The translations under genes were made by a program, and so were the position numbers. DNA of 21,920 nucleotides from Darksidea phi (taxonomy: Eukaryota; Ascomycota; Dothideomycetes; Pleosporales; Lentitheciaceae): NCBI GenBank assembly GCA_030770425.1, contig JASJFT010000388.1:1-21920 (forward strand), in the 5' to 3' direction. Of the stretch, positions 10,525 to 20,053 are shown one piece after another (positions within the stretch are counted from its first letter, which is position 1; the number at the start of each line of letters is the position of its first letter). The notes beneath the pieces are model-generated. The model made no database searches. It was given only the letters and a program-made list of their open reading frames with translations, and was not told the DNA's origin.

Positions 10525-11419
10525 CTAGTATCTCTTGCCCTCACGGAGAACGTCGCTATACTCCTCCAACGGGCTGCGCAAGAGCTTGGTCTCCTTCCAC
10601 AGATTTGGTGTGAGGAAGCCGTATGAGTTGGCGACGGCTACGAAAGTAGCCTTGAGTGTGTTCTCGAGCGTCTTGGTTGAACCAGACGATGCAGTGTAGA
10701 TGTCCTGCACACCAGCAAGCTGCAAGAGACGCTTGACGGCGGGGGAGGCGACGAGACCGGTACCACGAGGAGCGGGGATGAGACGGACGGTGACGGAACC
10801 ACACTTGCCGGACTCCTTGGTGGGCAGCGAGTGCGGCTCACCGAGGTTGGTGCCCCAGTAGCCTCTTCGGATGGGAACAACGCTGAGCTTCGCAATGATG
10901 ATAGCAGCGCGGATAGCGGTCGCGACTTCCTTGGAAGTCTTAATACCGAGACCGATGTGACCCTCCGAGTCTCCGATGACGACGATGGCCTTGAAACGGG
11001 TACGCTGACCGGCGCGCGTCTGCTTCTGCACAGGCTTGATCTTCATGACCTCATCCTTGAGCTTGGGGAGGAAGAAGTCGACGATCTGGTACTCCTTGAT
11101 GGGGAGTGAGTGAAGGTAGCTGGCGCACGTTAGCCCTGCCTCCCGCTGAATGTCCATTGTTTGTCCACGTACATCTCCTCCATGCTCTTGATCTTGCCAG
11201 CCTTTACGAGACGGCCGAGCTTGGTGACGGGCTGCCATTCCTTCTCCTGCGCCAATTGTCAATTTCCTGCCTTTTGTCCCAGTTGTTTCCATGCCATACC
11301 TCGGCCTTGCCGCGACGGCCTCGTCCACGTCCGCGTCCACGACCGCGGTCACCTCCTCGGTCGCCTCGAGAGCCAAATCCACCACGGCCGCCGGCAGCGG
11401 GAGCAGGAGCGTCAGCCAT
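10525..11419 (-). CDS. RPS2: 40S ribosomal protein S2 (uS5)
   Basis: Coding exons on the minus strand are 11419-11300, 11246-11173 and 11119-10525, with 53-nt introns at 11299-11247 and 11172-11120, giving 262 residues, typical of the family. The N-terminus (about 10-37) is Arg/Gly-rich, as in eukaryotic uS5, and is a usual target of arginine methylation. The core [19 protein letters not shown], the joined stretch [27 protein letters not shown] and [20 protein letters not shown] are near-invariant uS5 sequence. It is a component of the small ribosomal subunit near the mRNA entry and decoding region and contributes to decoding accuracy. Splicing is required: the unspliced frame shifts between exons, and both junctions restore known family sequence exactly. 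Identification is near certain. Confidence 0.98.
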
Positions 11420-11451
11420 GTTGTATGTCGGAGGTATTGGCTGCTACAGAC

Positions 11452-11501
11452 CTGTTTATTAGCAAATAAATCTAGGTGCACATTGTCAAAGTGCGACTTA
11501 C
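11452..11501 (-). other. RPS2: 5'UTR intron of RPS2
   Basis: On the minus strand the 50-nt segment starts GTAAGT and ends AACAG, with a GCTAAT branch site a few bases before the acceptor. It lies 32 bases upstream of the RPS2 start codon. Ribosomal protein genes of filamentous ascomycetes often carry such leader introns. Removal joins the leader directly to the ATG-proximal sequence. Confidence 0.75.
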
Positions 11502-12095
11502 AGTGTTGTGCTGGGGTTAGTGCGGTTGTCGCGATGCTCAACTTGGGTGCAGTTCAAAATGTGTTTGCCGGAGGTGGGCTGCCAAGATTCGGCGCGCCGC
11601 TAAGCGAGTCCCGCGCCTTAGTCAGTAGCGGGACTTTGACCCAGCTCCAACCTTTGCATTTATTGCATCAACACTGCAGTGACCTAACGGGGGTGTTGGG
11701 ATGTTGAATTGTTTAAGCCATATTAGATCATCCTTCGACATCTCTATCTTCTCATAATCTCCCAACTTACGCCACAAAAGGACTTCAATAAATAGAAAAA
11801 CCCACGCGTCTTCAGCTTCCCCTCTTAAACCTTTCACAGTGCTAGAGGAATGACAGCATGTCTTTCATGCACGCGCTGAATCGATCATCTGCGCTGTCGT
11901 GCTCCACGCGCACCTTTGCTGTCACCTGGCGTCGAGCGAGCAGCTGACTAAGAGACCTCCGAACGCTCTCATTCGTTCACATCCACTAGGTATCTACCTT
12001 GCTTAAAGCTCACCTACACACTTTGCAACGTCAACCCCGCACAATTCTTGCACACATACCGATTTTGCCCTCCTCGAAACTCATATGCTCCCGCA
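11502..12095. promoter_or_regulatory. divergent promoter region of RPS2 and the Atg28-like gene
   Basis: The two genes are transcribed away from each other, so this interval of about 590 bases must hold both promoters. A perfect 10-bp palindrome CGGCGCGCCG lies at 11590-11599, close to the probable RPS2 leader. No canonical TATA box was obvious for either gene, as is common for fungal ribosomal protein promoters. Confidence 0.5.
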
Positions 12096-13541
12096 ATGTC
12101 GCTCTTCAACTCGGTGCTCGGTTCTCTATCTCCCAAGCTGAAAGACTCTTTCGAAGACCGGCACGCGTACGAACATGAGCTCCCCAGATACCAATCCCGG
12201 TCTCCGCGTATCCCTCCACCGATAGCTTCCACTCTGCTACGGAGCGCCCCTCCTTCAAGTTTATCGCCTCCTCCTCGCGTACCAGACAACCTTCTTGCCC
12301 TGCAACGAAAAGCTCGGCATCTCGAGCAGCAGCTGCAAGAGCTGCTCGATGCGCAGGCAGACGGCTTGATGAGTGGTCCAGGGGCCAACATCCCTATACC
12401 CGACGATGTGATATCCAACGGCAGCACCACACCGACCGTCAGCAGCGTTCGGGGGACTGGTGGAAGCGCAAGGAGTGAGGAGTATAAACAAGGTACACGG
12501 AGGAAGAAGGTCGGTCTCAATGCCGCTCGGAAAGGGATATCTAGGCGGATACAGCAGCTGGCGAGTATCAAGGCTGAAGAGTTAGACTTGCTGGACGACA
12601 ACATGAGGGATCTCCAAGTCATCGTGGAGAAGACAGACACGTGGATGCACAGGCGCTCACGCCTAGAGGAGAAGATCAAAGACATCGAGAGCGAAGGTCC
12701 TGCCTCAAATGTGCAAGCCTTGCGATCCGAAAAGTCCAAGTTGGAACAAGAAATACGGCAGAAAGAAGAGGAGCTGTGGGCTTTGAAAACGCGGCACAGA
12801 CGGATTCAGAACGAACTTGCGGACACCGAGAACTCTGTGGAGGCGAGACTATCGTCTTACAAAGCTTCGCTCTCGATAATGGACAAGGACGTTGCGAGCT
12901 TCCTTGCGCGCCCACCGAAAACAAACCACGTACCGCTATCGTCTGCTCCGTTCCTCTCGCTGCCTGCAAAACGTCGCACCCTCGAAATGGCACACGACTT
13001 CTGGACAGATGAGCAAACTCGCCTAGCGGAAAGGTGCGAAGAAGTCGACATCAATCGCGCCGCGCTAGAAGAAGGCGCCGTGCTGTGGAACGATGTAGTA
13101 AAGAAGGTGGTTGACTTCGAGGCAAGTCTGCAAACACACATGCAGAGTCACGACTCAAGTCCCACCGAATTGCTTGAGAAAATGGATACTACCATAGCAT
13201 ACCTTGAAGAGAAGGTCGAACTAGCTTCATCACGAGGCTGGACCTTGCTACTGTGCGCTATTGGAGCGGAGTTTGAGGCTTTTAGGCAGGGCAAGGATGT
13301 GCTGGAAGAAGCACTCGGCGTGAAGAGGAAGGGAAAAGAAAAGGCTGTAGAAAATCTTGTGGATACTGAGAGTATGCACACCGAGAGCGAAGAAGAAGAG
13401 GTGTCTAGCTCTGCCATCAGGATCGAAAGGTCGGCGCCACCGAAGACCTCTGTCCCACCGCAGCCAAAGTTCTTCGATACAGATGATGAAGATCCGGATC
13501 CGGAGCTTATGATATCACATCAGGATACGGATACGGATTAG
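12096..13541 (+). CDS. coiled-coil protein, putative Atg28-like
   Basis: A single exon of 481 residues. The start is the first in-frame ATG; the frame is open for 48 more nucleotides upstream, but only with a TTG. A Pro/Ser-rich N-terminus (about 30-63) is followed by a helical segment with LQRKARHLEQQLQELLDAQ (about 68-86). After a linker come a basic stretch (RRKKVGLNAARKGI) and long Leu/Glu/Lys-rich coiled coils to about residue 260. A further helical domain and a very acidic C-terminal end (many Asp/Glu) close the protein. The motif set resembles fungal proteins annotated as autophagy-related Atg28, coiled-coil proteins known from pexophagy in Pichia-type yeasts. I rely on remembered pattern, so this is moderate. 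A generic cytoskeletal or spindle coiled-coil protein is the main alternative. It shares a divergent promoter region with RPS2. Confidence 0.75.
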   Translation: MSLFNSVLGSLSPKLKDSFEDRHAYEHELPRYQSRSPRIPPPIASTLLRSAPPSSLSPPPRVPDNLLALQRKARHLEQQLQELLDAQADGLMSGPGANIPIPDDVISNGSTTPTVSSVRGTGGSARSEEYKQGTRRKKVGLNAARKGISRRIQQLASIKAEELDLLDDNMRDLQVIVEKTDTWMHRRSRLEEKIKDIESEGPASNVQALRSEKSKLEQEIRQKEEELWALKTRHRRIQNELADTENSVEARLSSYKASLSIMDKDVASFLARPPKTNHVPLSSAPFLSLPAKRRTLEMAHDFWTDEQTRLAERCEEVDINRAALEEGAVLWNDVVKKVVDFEASLQTHMQSHDSSPTELLEKMDTTIAYLEEKVELASSRGWTLLLCAIGAEFEAFRQGKDVLEEALGVKRKGKEKAVENLVDTESMHTESEEEEVSSSAIRIERSAPPKTSVPPQPKFFDTDDEDPDPELMISHQDTDTD

Positions 13542-14420
13542 GTAGTTAGCTTAGCTTCTTTTAACGCTCGACCAGAGTGACTCGATGCAGATATCAATAT
13601 CTTACTCGTTATGACCCATGTGCCGCTTTGCCATGCTTCACAAATATGACCTAAAGAGCAGCACCTATAACCATTAGCCGCAGTTTTCAGCCCTCACACT
13701 GCGCAACAGCAGAACTCGCAAGATGGTATTTCTGGGGTACAAACTACATCCCAAGTCCAAGATAGTAACCCTGCTAGTACGCGAAAATAAGTAACTACCA
13801 GAACCCCCACCCTTCCCCTCCCCCTTTAGTATTAACGAACAGTCTCATCCAAGCGTCTCAGTTAGGCTCCGTACTCTCGGAAATTCAGTGGTTTCTGCGC
13901 TAGGTGTCCAGTATCGTGGATATTAGAACATTAGAACATGTCAGTCAGTGTATACTATGGGGTATGACTTACTTTTCATCCACCCACGCACCCACCGCAC
14001 CTTTTCTCCTCCGCCATATCCTCACTGTTTTAGATTGCTTGCTTGTAGCTGTTTTCAAAGTCGTGTCATATCGTATGACTGGATTTCGTACCGATTCAAG
14101 TACGTGCCGCTTCGCGGAATGAACCTGGGCAGTATGAACGTGATATCAAAGTTTCGCACGGCTATTAGATGTTTGCTTTTGCAGGTATGACAAATCACAA
14201 TACCACAAAATCGTCTGTGAAGGAGCTGAGAACGTTGATTTGATGTATATTGGGAACTAGGACCAGACATTCCGTCAAAGAAGATTGACAATGCACTTCG
14301 AGAAGTCAATTTGGAGTTGGTACTATGTGAAACTGCCATCCTTGGGCGACGCTGGAAGACAAAAAGCCACAAAAACTCCAAGAGATACGCCATGGGCGTA
14401 AGCTGTACACATAAACCTTA
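13542..14420. other. convergent intergenic region with G-quadruplex motif
   Basis: The 3' ends of the Atg28-like gene (+) and the AAA ATPase (-) face each other across about 880 bases. Short frames on both strands look random. A C-rich tract at 13804-13824 reads on the minus strand as four G-runs (5, 4, 3, 5) separated by loops of 1-2 bases. Confidence 0.6.
13804..13824 (-). other. predicted G-quadruplex motif
   Basis: On the minus strand the runs are GGGGG, GGGG, GGG and GGGGG, with loops A, AA and T. This satisfies the strict G3+N1-7 rule with very short loops, normally predictive of a stable quadruplex. It would appear as G-rich RNA only if the AAA ATPase transcript ran about 600 bases past its stop codon; otherwise it acts in DNA or not at all. 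Confidence 0.6.
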
Positions 14421-16190
14421 TTAATCCATGGGCTGCCACCCCGACATTTGCAGTGCCCAGTTCGAGGTCGGGGAAGAGCGCTCCCTCCAGGAATTCTCCC
14501 TAGGCACTTGCGACGGCACAACCCTACCAAGACCCTTCGGCCTCTCACCCAGCTTCCACCTATACCGTTGACCCATCTCCGGTCCATTGTCAGCCTTTGG
14601 GTCCTTTAAGTCGAAATTTGGTTGGATCCCACCATGCAGTTTCGCATCAAGCTCGTCCCAATAACGACTCGGTAGTACGGGCCCACTTTGCTGCTGTGTA
14701 TCTTCGCGATCACCATCGGCTAGGCCGGTTCCAGTTTGCGTGCTCCTCTCCCCAATTTCTTCGCGAAGGATTTTGACTTGCTTTTGCATCTCCTTCCAAA
14801 GCACTAGTTTGTCCAGCTCCGGGTCGCCATTCCCGGCACCTACACGCTCCATCCACATGGCTCTTTGGTCCACGGCAAGCAAGGGGTCATGCGGACCTGC
14901 CCAACGATGTGCTTGTTTGTCCGCCACTTCTCCACTCTTACTGCGCGCGATAGCGAGGAGGCTGGCTACGAACGCTTCTTGCATGTACGCGAAGGAGAAC
15001 TTATCGGTGATTTTAGCAATCGCGGGGCACAGCTTGTCCGGGAACTCAATGTCGTCGTTGCTCTTGAGTTTGCCTTGCCAGAATTTGGCATATTGGACAC
15101 GCTGCTCATAGTCTGGGTTGGGAAAGTAGTATTTCCTGTCGAATCTGGATGGACGCTTCGAGATACCCGGGTCAAGGCGATCGAGATGGTTTGTCGATCC
15201 TACCATTAGGATGCCATCATTCGAGCGGAGGCCGTCAACTTCGTTGAGGAAGTAAGAGCGCACGCGGTCGTCGACGATGGAATCTAGATCCTCGAAGACG
15301 AGATAGCAGGGGGCAGCTTGCCTTGCTTTGGCGAAGATGGCGCGGATCGAATATTCGGGACCACCAAAGGAGGCAAGGGTGCGGACATAGAGTGTAGGCA
15401 CTGACAGCTTCGTGTTGCCATGTGCGCCGCGTTGATAGAGGGTATGCATCATGGCCTTGATGCTGATAGTCTTGCCATTGCCTGGTGGCCCGTAATAAAT
15501 GATTCCGCGCTTCCACGGAACCTTTAGATGCTTGTATGTCTCTTGTCCATCGAAGAAGCTTTCGACATCAGCTATGATTTGCTTCTTCATCTCTTCTTCG
15601 AGAATGACGTCGTCCCAATCGCTTTTCTGCACAGAATCGTAAAGCTCACGACTTTTCTGCCAGTAGCCTTGATCGAACACCCAGACCTGGTCGTGCAGCT
15701 CTGCACCCCACAAGGTGGCTTCTCTGATCAATTCGTCGGCTTTGTGTGTCTCGCGCGTCAGGATGTAGTAATTCGTGATGTGCGGGGATAGAGCGTTGCC
15801 GTCTCGACCACTAGCGACGTAAAGAAGCAGCTCCTGGTCCTTCCACTTGTATAGGTATTTGCCGAATATCACGTTCTCGACCATGAAGCCGGGCGAATGG
15901 TCCAGCCTCCGCGAGGGTGGAACAAACGTCTTCCATGCCAGCGCTGTACCGTATATAGGATCTTTGACGGGGTCTTCGAGGGGTGTGGCATCGGCAAAGC
16001 CCGCGGATGCATAGCCCAGCAAATTGAGGGTGCCTTGGGGCGCGATGACGAGGTCGAGGTTAGGGTATTGCCTGCGGAGAGCCTCGACGACGACGATGTC
16101 CGTGTTGACACGCTTGGCGGACGAGTGGTGGAAATATTCGCGCGCCGTCTCATCCTCGTGGGAGTGGACGGTGTAACTGCTGCCGGTCAT
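14421..16190 (-). CDS. fungal AAA-family ATPase
   Basis: An intronless frame of 589 residues. 16190 is the first in-frame ATG (A at -3); 46 further open codons upstream have no ATG. Residues 1-200 form an N-terminal region with no transmembrane helix. The AAA module follows: Walker A GPPGNGKT (234-241), Walker B YLVFED (296-301), sensor-1 Asn in GSTNHLD (331-337), and an arginine-rich second region of homology SKRPSRFDRKYYF (344-356). A helical lid comes next, then a charged, Gln-rich C-terminal extension. The DPGISKRPSRFDRKY form is typical of an expanded group of fungal AAA proteins related in the core to Bcs1. The Bcs1 membrane anchor is missing here, so a mitochondrial Rieske-protein role is unlikely. 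Substrate is unknown. ATPase function is supported because all key residues are present. Confidence 0.92.
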   Translation of the reverse strand: MTGSSYTVHSHEDETAREYFHHSSAKRVNTDIVVVEALRRQYPNLDLVIAPQGTLNLLGYASAGFADATPLEDPVKDPIYGTALAWKTFVPPSRRLDHSPGFMVENVIFGKYLYKWKDQELLLYVASGRDGNALSPHITNYYILTRETHKADELIREATLWGAELHDQVWVFDQGYWQKSRELYDSVQKSDWDDVILEEEMKKQIIADVESFFDGQETYKHLKVPWKRGIIYYGPPGNGKTISIKAMMHTLYQRGAHGNTKLSVPTLYVRTLASFGGPEYSIRAIFAKARQAAPCYLVFEDLDSIVDDRVRSYFLNEVDGLRSNDGILMVGSTNHLDRLDPGISKRPSRFDRKYYFPNPDYEQRVQYAKFWQGKLKSNDDIEFPDKLCPAIAKITDKFSFAYMQEAFVASLLAIARSKSGEVADKQAHRWAGPHDPLLAVDQRAMWMERVGAGNGDPELDKLVLWKEMQKQVKILREEIGERSTQTGTGLADGDREDTQQQSGPVLPSRYWDELDAKLHGGIQPNFDLKDPKADNGPEMGQRYRWKLGERPKGLGRVVPSQVPRENSWRERSSPTSNWALQMSGWQPMD

Positions 16191-18737
16191 GCTGGCGGCT
16201 GTTCGAGCTCGCACTGTCAAGCAGGTATGTGTCGGACGATAGTTCTCGTATAACACTGCCGAAAGATCACTATAAGCTCCACGGCAGCCTGGAGCTCGGT
16301 GGGCTGCCTGGTGAAGCTGTGTGAGCACACAACGTCATTGGGGCAGTGCTGAAAGGGAGGATGGCTTCCCCGCACGTAAGGGCTTAGGGCCGATCTGCGT
16401 CCGGCCCACCCGCATTCTGCCCGCCGAGCCCGCGTCGTCTGAGACACATCGTGAATTCGTGCGACAGGCGTTTGGAGAAGCTCTTCCTCGAGGACGATAA
16501 GACGTCTTCGGGCGTTATCCTAAGCTATCTCAGCTGCCGACCGAAGCCCTGCTACCGAATGCGCCAAGTGTACCAAGCCGGGAGGAAGGCCCAAGAAAAC
16601 GCCACCAAAACTCTGCGACAACCTCTCTCACGACTTGCTCCGTTTGTGGGAGACATGGCCACGAAAAGATCTTTGTCGACGTCGGATGGGTACGAGGAAG
16701 ATTATGCACGACGAGAGATCCGCTAGCTGGCGTTCGGGGAGGCAGAAATACGCTTACCAGGCAGCTGGCAGCTTCCTCGAATATCAGGTGAGGGTTTTGT
16801 ATGCCTCTGGGCCGGATGTCAGCGGAATGCTGGGGTAACTGGGCATAATACTGTCGAATCTGGTCGGGTTCGCGCGGAAAAGCTACGCGACCACCGTCTG
16901 AACCTTCTATACCAGCTCTATCGAACAAACTTATACAGGGGTCCATGCAGCATGCCCAAAGTGCATCATGCGGCCTTTCAAAACTCCTGCGGTCCGCATG
17001 AAGCTATGTACGGCATCTATTGCTTTTCCCGAAGGAGTCCCCAGGCTGCGTGTGGATATTCATTATTTTATGCAAGCCCAGCCCAAAGAGATTACCGGCA
17101 CTGCCCACGTCGAGTCGTGCTGGCCGTTCCCATCTTGTAACTCGCGCAAACTTTAGGGGTCGAATGCAGCGCGGTTGTGGGTCCTTGTGCGCGGCCGGAC
17201 CATCCCAATACCGTCAGGCATATCGCTGTTTCGTTACCACTTGTGTGCATAGAAAAACAATCCACAGATGGACAGTGTAACAGCAGTACACCGATAATGC
17301 TGGAGAGTTTTGATGGATGCGTTTGCCCCGCGGTATTAGGCTAAATATCGGATTGGATTATGTTGAAACATTGAAGGATTCCATCACTAATCAAAACTTA
17401 CCGGTTCGCGCCAGGTCTTCACAGTCGGTCCTGCAACTGTTGGGAGTCTAGAAGCTGTCGCATAGGGGAGAGTGGCTTCCACACCAAGACGTACGCATTG
17501 GTCTGAGATGACATGGGATAGCAATAATCCAGAGCACGGCAGTCCTGGTCGCACCGCGTTTACCGACACCGAATCTGCGAGTGAAGCTAATGTAGGAACT
17601 CGAACCCTGAAAACCGCCGCTGGGCCGAACGCGTGGAGTGGTGCGTAGATGGCCTATCAAAACCCCAGGTTCATCAATAGAATAGAGCCTGGAGGTCTCC
17701 ACGCATCGCGCACGGTGTTTACGTACGCCGAACTTGCCCGTAGGCTTCTGCCATGCACACTTGGAACTTGGGGAATATCAGCGTCGACAAGGATAAATCC
17801 GAGGATCGTGGTGTTTCTGGCCTCCAGAAGATGGGCAGATGGCGAACAATGAGGTCACCACTCGGCGTATGTCATGCTTTGTCGACGACGCTGTGGCTTT
17901 GGGCCAAGTCCTTGGCTGGAAGCTTAGCCTTTTTGACGACATGCACTGTCATCTGTATGCGCCCATCCCTCATGACTTGTCGCTCCATGTATCTCCGCCA
18001 ATTCCGGCAAATCGCTACTCGACTCGAGCCGTGCCCAGCAACGACCGTCGTGGAGCGATTCCTTCTAGGAATACCAAGCAGCCGATCCGTGAAGAGTGTC
18101 GCGATACCCGGGGTAAACATCCAACGAGCCACAGTCAAAGTCAACATGAAAGACCACAACTGAATCGCAACATTTTTATTTGCCCGCCCCGGGTTGAATA
18201 GCCCCCTACCCGCACCCTGCTCCGCCGAAGGGTTCACACGGCGCTAACCATACGCCCAGCGACTAGGGCATGAGCACTCTAGCATACGGAATGTTTTAAT
18301 TTCTACGCAAAGACATAGCATCGCGAGATGTATGATAAAGTAATGGTTGGATCTCTGAAATTGAAGGGAGCCGAGGCCAGCGTCCCAAACACGGGGTCGT
18401 ATAGTGCAAGCATCGCGCGGCGACATGCTCCGACACCTCTCAACGCTCTCACGGGCTTCGAAATAGCGGTCGATTGGCGCACCGCTCGACAAGTTTCTGT
18501 TCTGCCGTCAGCCCGGCACCCCGGCTTCTCCAAGGTCGCCGATCGAATGGTAAAGGTGGCTGATGAGCAGTCGCCCATTCTGTCCGCTCCTTTACCCGGC
18601 TTGTGGTGAACATGCGGAAATGATTTGAATGGTGGCCGCTTCAACCCTTGTCTGGCTTAATATGAGTGGCAGGCTCCACATAAAGCTACTGCGCTAACGA
18701 TCCCCGTGGGTCCTGGCGCACGTCGTTTGTAGAGAGC
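16191..18737. other. gene-poor 2.5 kb stretch
   Basis: No frame shows a known domain or reads like a conserved protein. The longest frames (16946-16530 and 18237-17872 on minus; 17753-18163 and 17839-18201 on plus) overlap on opposite strands and look like chance. Around 16515-16730 (+) two frames have clustered Cys and basic residues (CAKCTKPGGRPKKTPPKLC, TCSVCGRHGHEK), but stops interrupt both. This could be an eroded gene, a spliced gene that I failed to assemble, or noncoding RNA. Base composition is not AT-rich, so RIP is not evident here. Confidence 0.4.
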
Positions 18738-18884
18738 TCCGGACCGAGCCCCAGACATATATTAGTCTCATCTTCCCCAAGCTGGGGTTCCAGGTTTTGC
18801 TCATCTCACTTCAGCTTCTCTGTTCTGTCGCCCTGTGTTACCCACCGTGTACACACTTATCTATTACTTGACAGAAATATCACC
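18738..18884 (+). promoter_or_regulatory. upstream region of the ATO transporter with CreA-like sites
   Basis: CTGGGG, a match to the fungal carbon-repressor (CreA) core SYGGRG, occurs at 18782-18787 on plus and 18749-18754 on minus. The first is half of an inverted repeat CCCCA-AGC-TGGGG (18775-18787). A TCCGGA palindrome (18738-18743) resembles zinc-cluster factor sites. Acetate transporters of this family are known to be carbon-repressed, so such sites are expected, but short motifs also arise by chance. Confidence 0.35.
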
Positions 18885-20053
18885 ATGGCGACAGCTGCCG
18901 AGCACAACAACGCTGTATGTTCTTCTGCTTATTGTTGGGTCATAGGTTATCGCTCGTTGGAGTGATTGTCATCGATCCACAGCTAATCGCGACTCTAGGC
19001 TCGCGGTCCCGATCCCCACGAGACGAACGGCACCAATGCTCTCGACCATGCCGGCGAGCACAAGGAGAGGAAGCCCTACGACTATGGTTCGTTCCTAGAT
19101 ACATCTTCCTCGAGTCCTGGATCTAACCAAGATAGGCGGTAATCCCCTTGCTCACGTCCGAACCAACGATCCCGATTTGCGCCTGGCAGCTTTTGGAGGC
19201 GAATTTCAACCCGGTCTCTATAGGTGCGAACTTGTACACCATCAGCACACCGAGCCTATCTGACGTAATCAGACCTCCTAGTCGCAAATTCGGGAACCCA
19301 GCTCCGCTCGGCCTATCAGCTTTCGCGCTGACCACTTTCGTACTGTCCCTCATCAACGTCGGCACACGGGGCATTCACCACCCAAATCTTGTCGTGGCTA
19401 TTGCGTATGGTTATGGCGGCTTAGTCCAGCTCCTCGCGGGCATGTGGTATGTGATAATATATGGCCTTCGTCCTAATGAAAATATGTTAATGTTGTACTA
19501 GGGAAATGGCTATCGGCAACACTTTCGGTGCTACCGCTCTCTCATCATACGGCGGCTTCTGGATTTCCTTTGCTATCATCCTCACGCCAGGCGGCTTCAA
19601 CATTGTCGAGACCCTTGAAGCCGATAGCCCTGCACCGTTTCTCAACTCATTCGGCTTGTACCTAATGGGCTGGTTCATCTTCACCTTTCTGCTGCTCATC
19701 TGCACCCTTCGATCGACTGTGGCCTTTTTCTCACTATTCTTCACGCTCGATCTGGCCTTCCTACTTCTCGGCATTGGATACCTTCGCGCCGATGCGGCTG
19801 GACCGAATTCGGCTTGCATCAAGGCTGGCGGTTGGTTTGGTCTCTTCGCTGCCTTCCTTGCCTGGTATAATGCCCTCGCCGGTATTGCCGACAATACCAA
19901 TAGGTCAGTTCAACTCTGTCTTCCGTCTATGTTACACGGTCACTAACTTCCTATAGCTTCTTTGTCATTCCCGTTGCTCACTTCCCATGGAGCGACAAGG
20001 GTCGCGAGGCCCGCCGCAAGCCGGTCAATGACTCCGCCGCTCACACTGCTTAA
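18885..20053 (+). CDS. GPR1/FUN34/yaaH (ATO) acetate/ammonium transporter
   Basis: Six exons, 18885-18914, 18999-19086, 19136-19223, 19273-19446, 19502-19903 and 19957-20053, give 292 residues, the usual family length. Introns are 84, 49, 49, 55 and 53 nt, and most show CTAAC/CTAAT branch sites. A hydrophilic N-terminus carries the family's GGNPLAHVRT segment (40-49). The signature NPAPLGLSA (77-85) starts the first membrane helix. SYGGFW (142-147) is the second conserved motif. About six helices are visible (near 79-97, 108-126, 143-156, 178-196, 199-220, 237-255), then a short basic cytoplasmic tail. Relatives such as yeast Ady2/Ato1 and Aspergillus AcpA sit in the plasma membrane and import acetate with protons or are tied to ammonium export. 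Substrate here is inferred from the family. The first ATG lies in a good context (CACCATGG). Confidence 0.95.

Noticed and set aside
12048..12095. N-terminal extension of the Atg28-like protein
   Set aside because: The extended frame begins with TTG; nuclear genes start at ATG, so 12096 was chosen.
16191..16328. 46-residue N-terminal extension of the AAA ATPase
   Set aside because: The extension begins with GTG and contains no ATG, so 16190 is the first usable start.
17570..17620. B-box-like GGGTTCGAGTT on the minus strand
   Set aside because: The T stem pairs poorly and no D arm or anticodon stem is visible upstream.
17753..18237. Three overlapping frames of 120-136 codons on both strands
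   Set aside because: They conflict with each other, show no domain or membrane pattern, and have no splice or promoter support.
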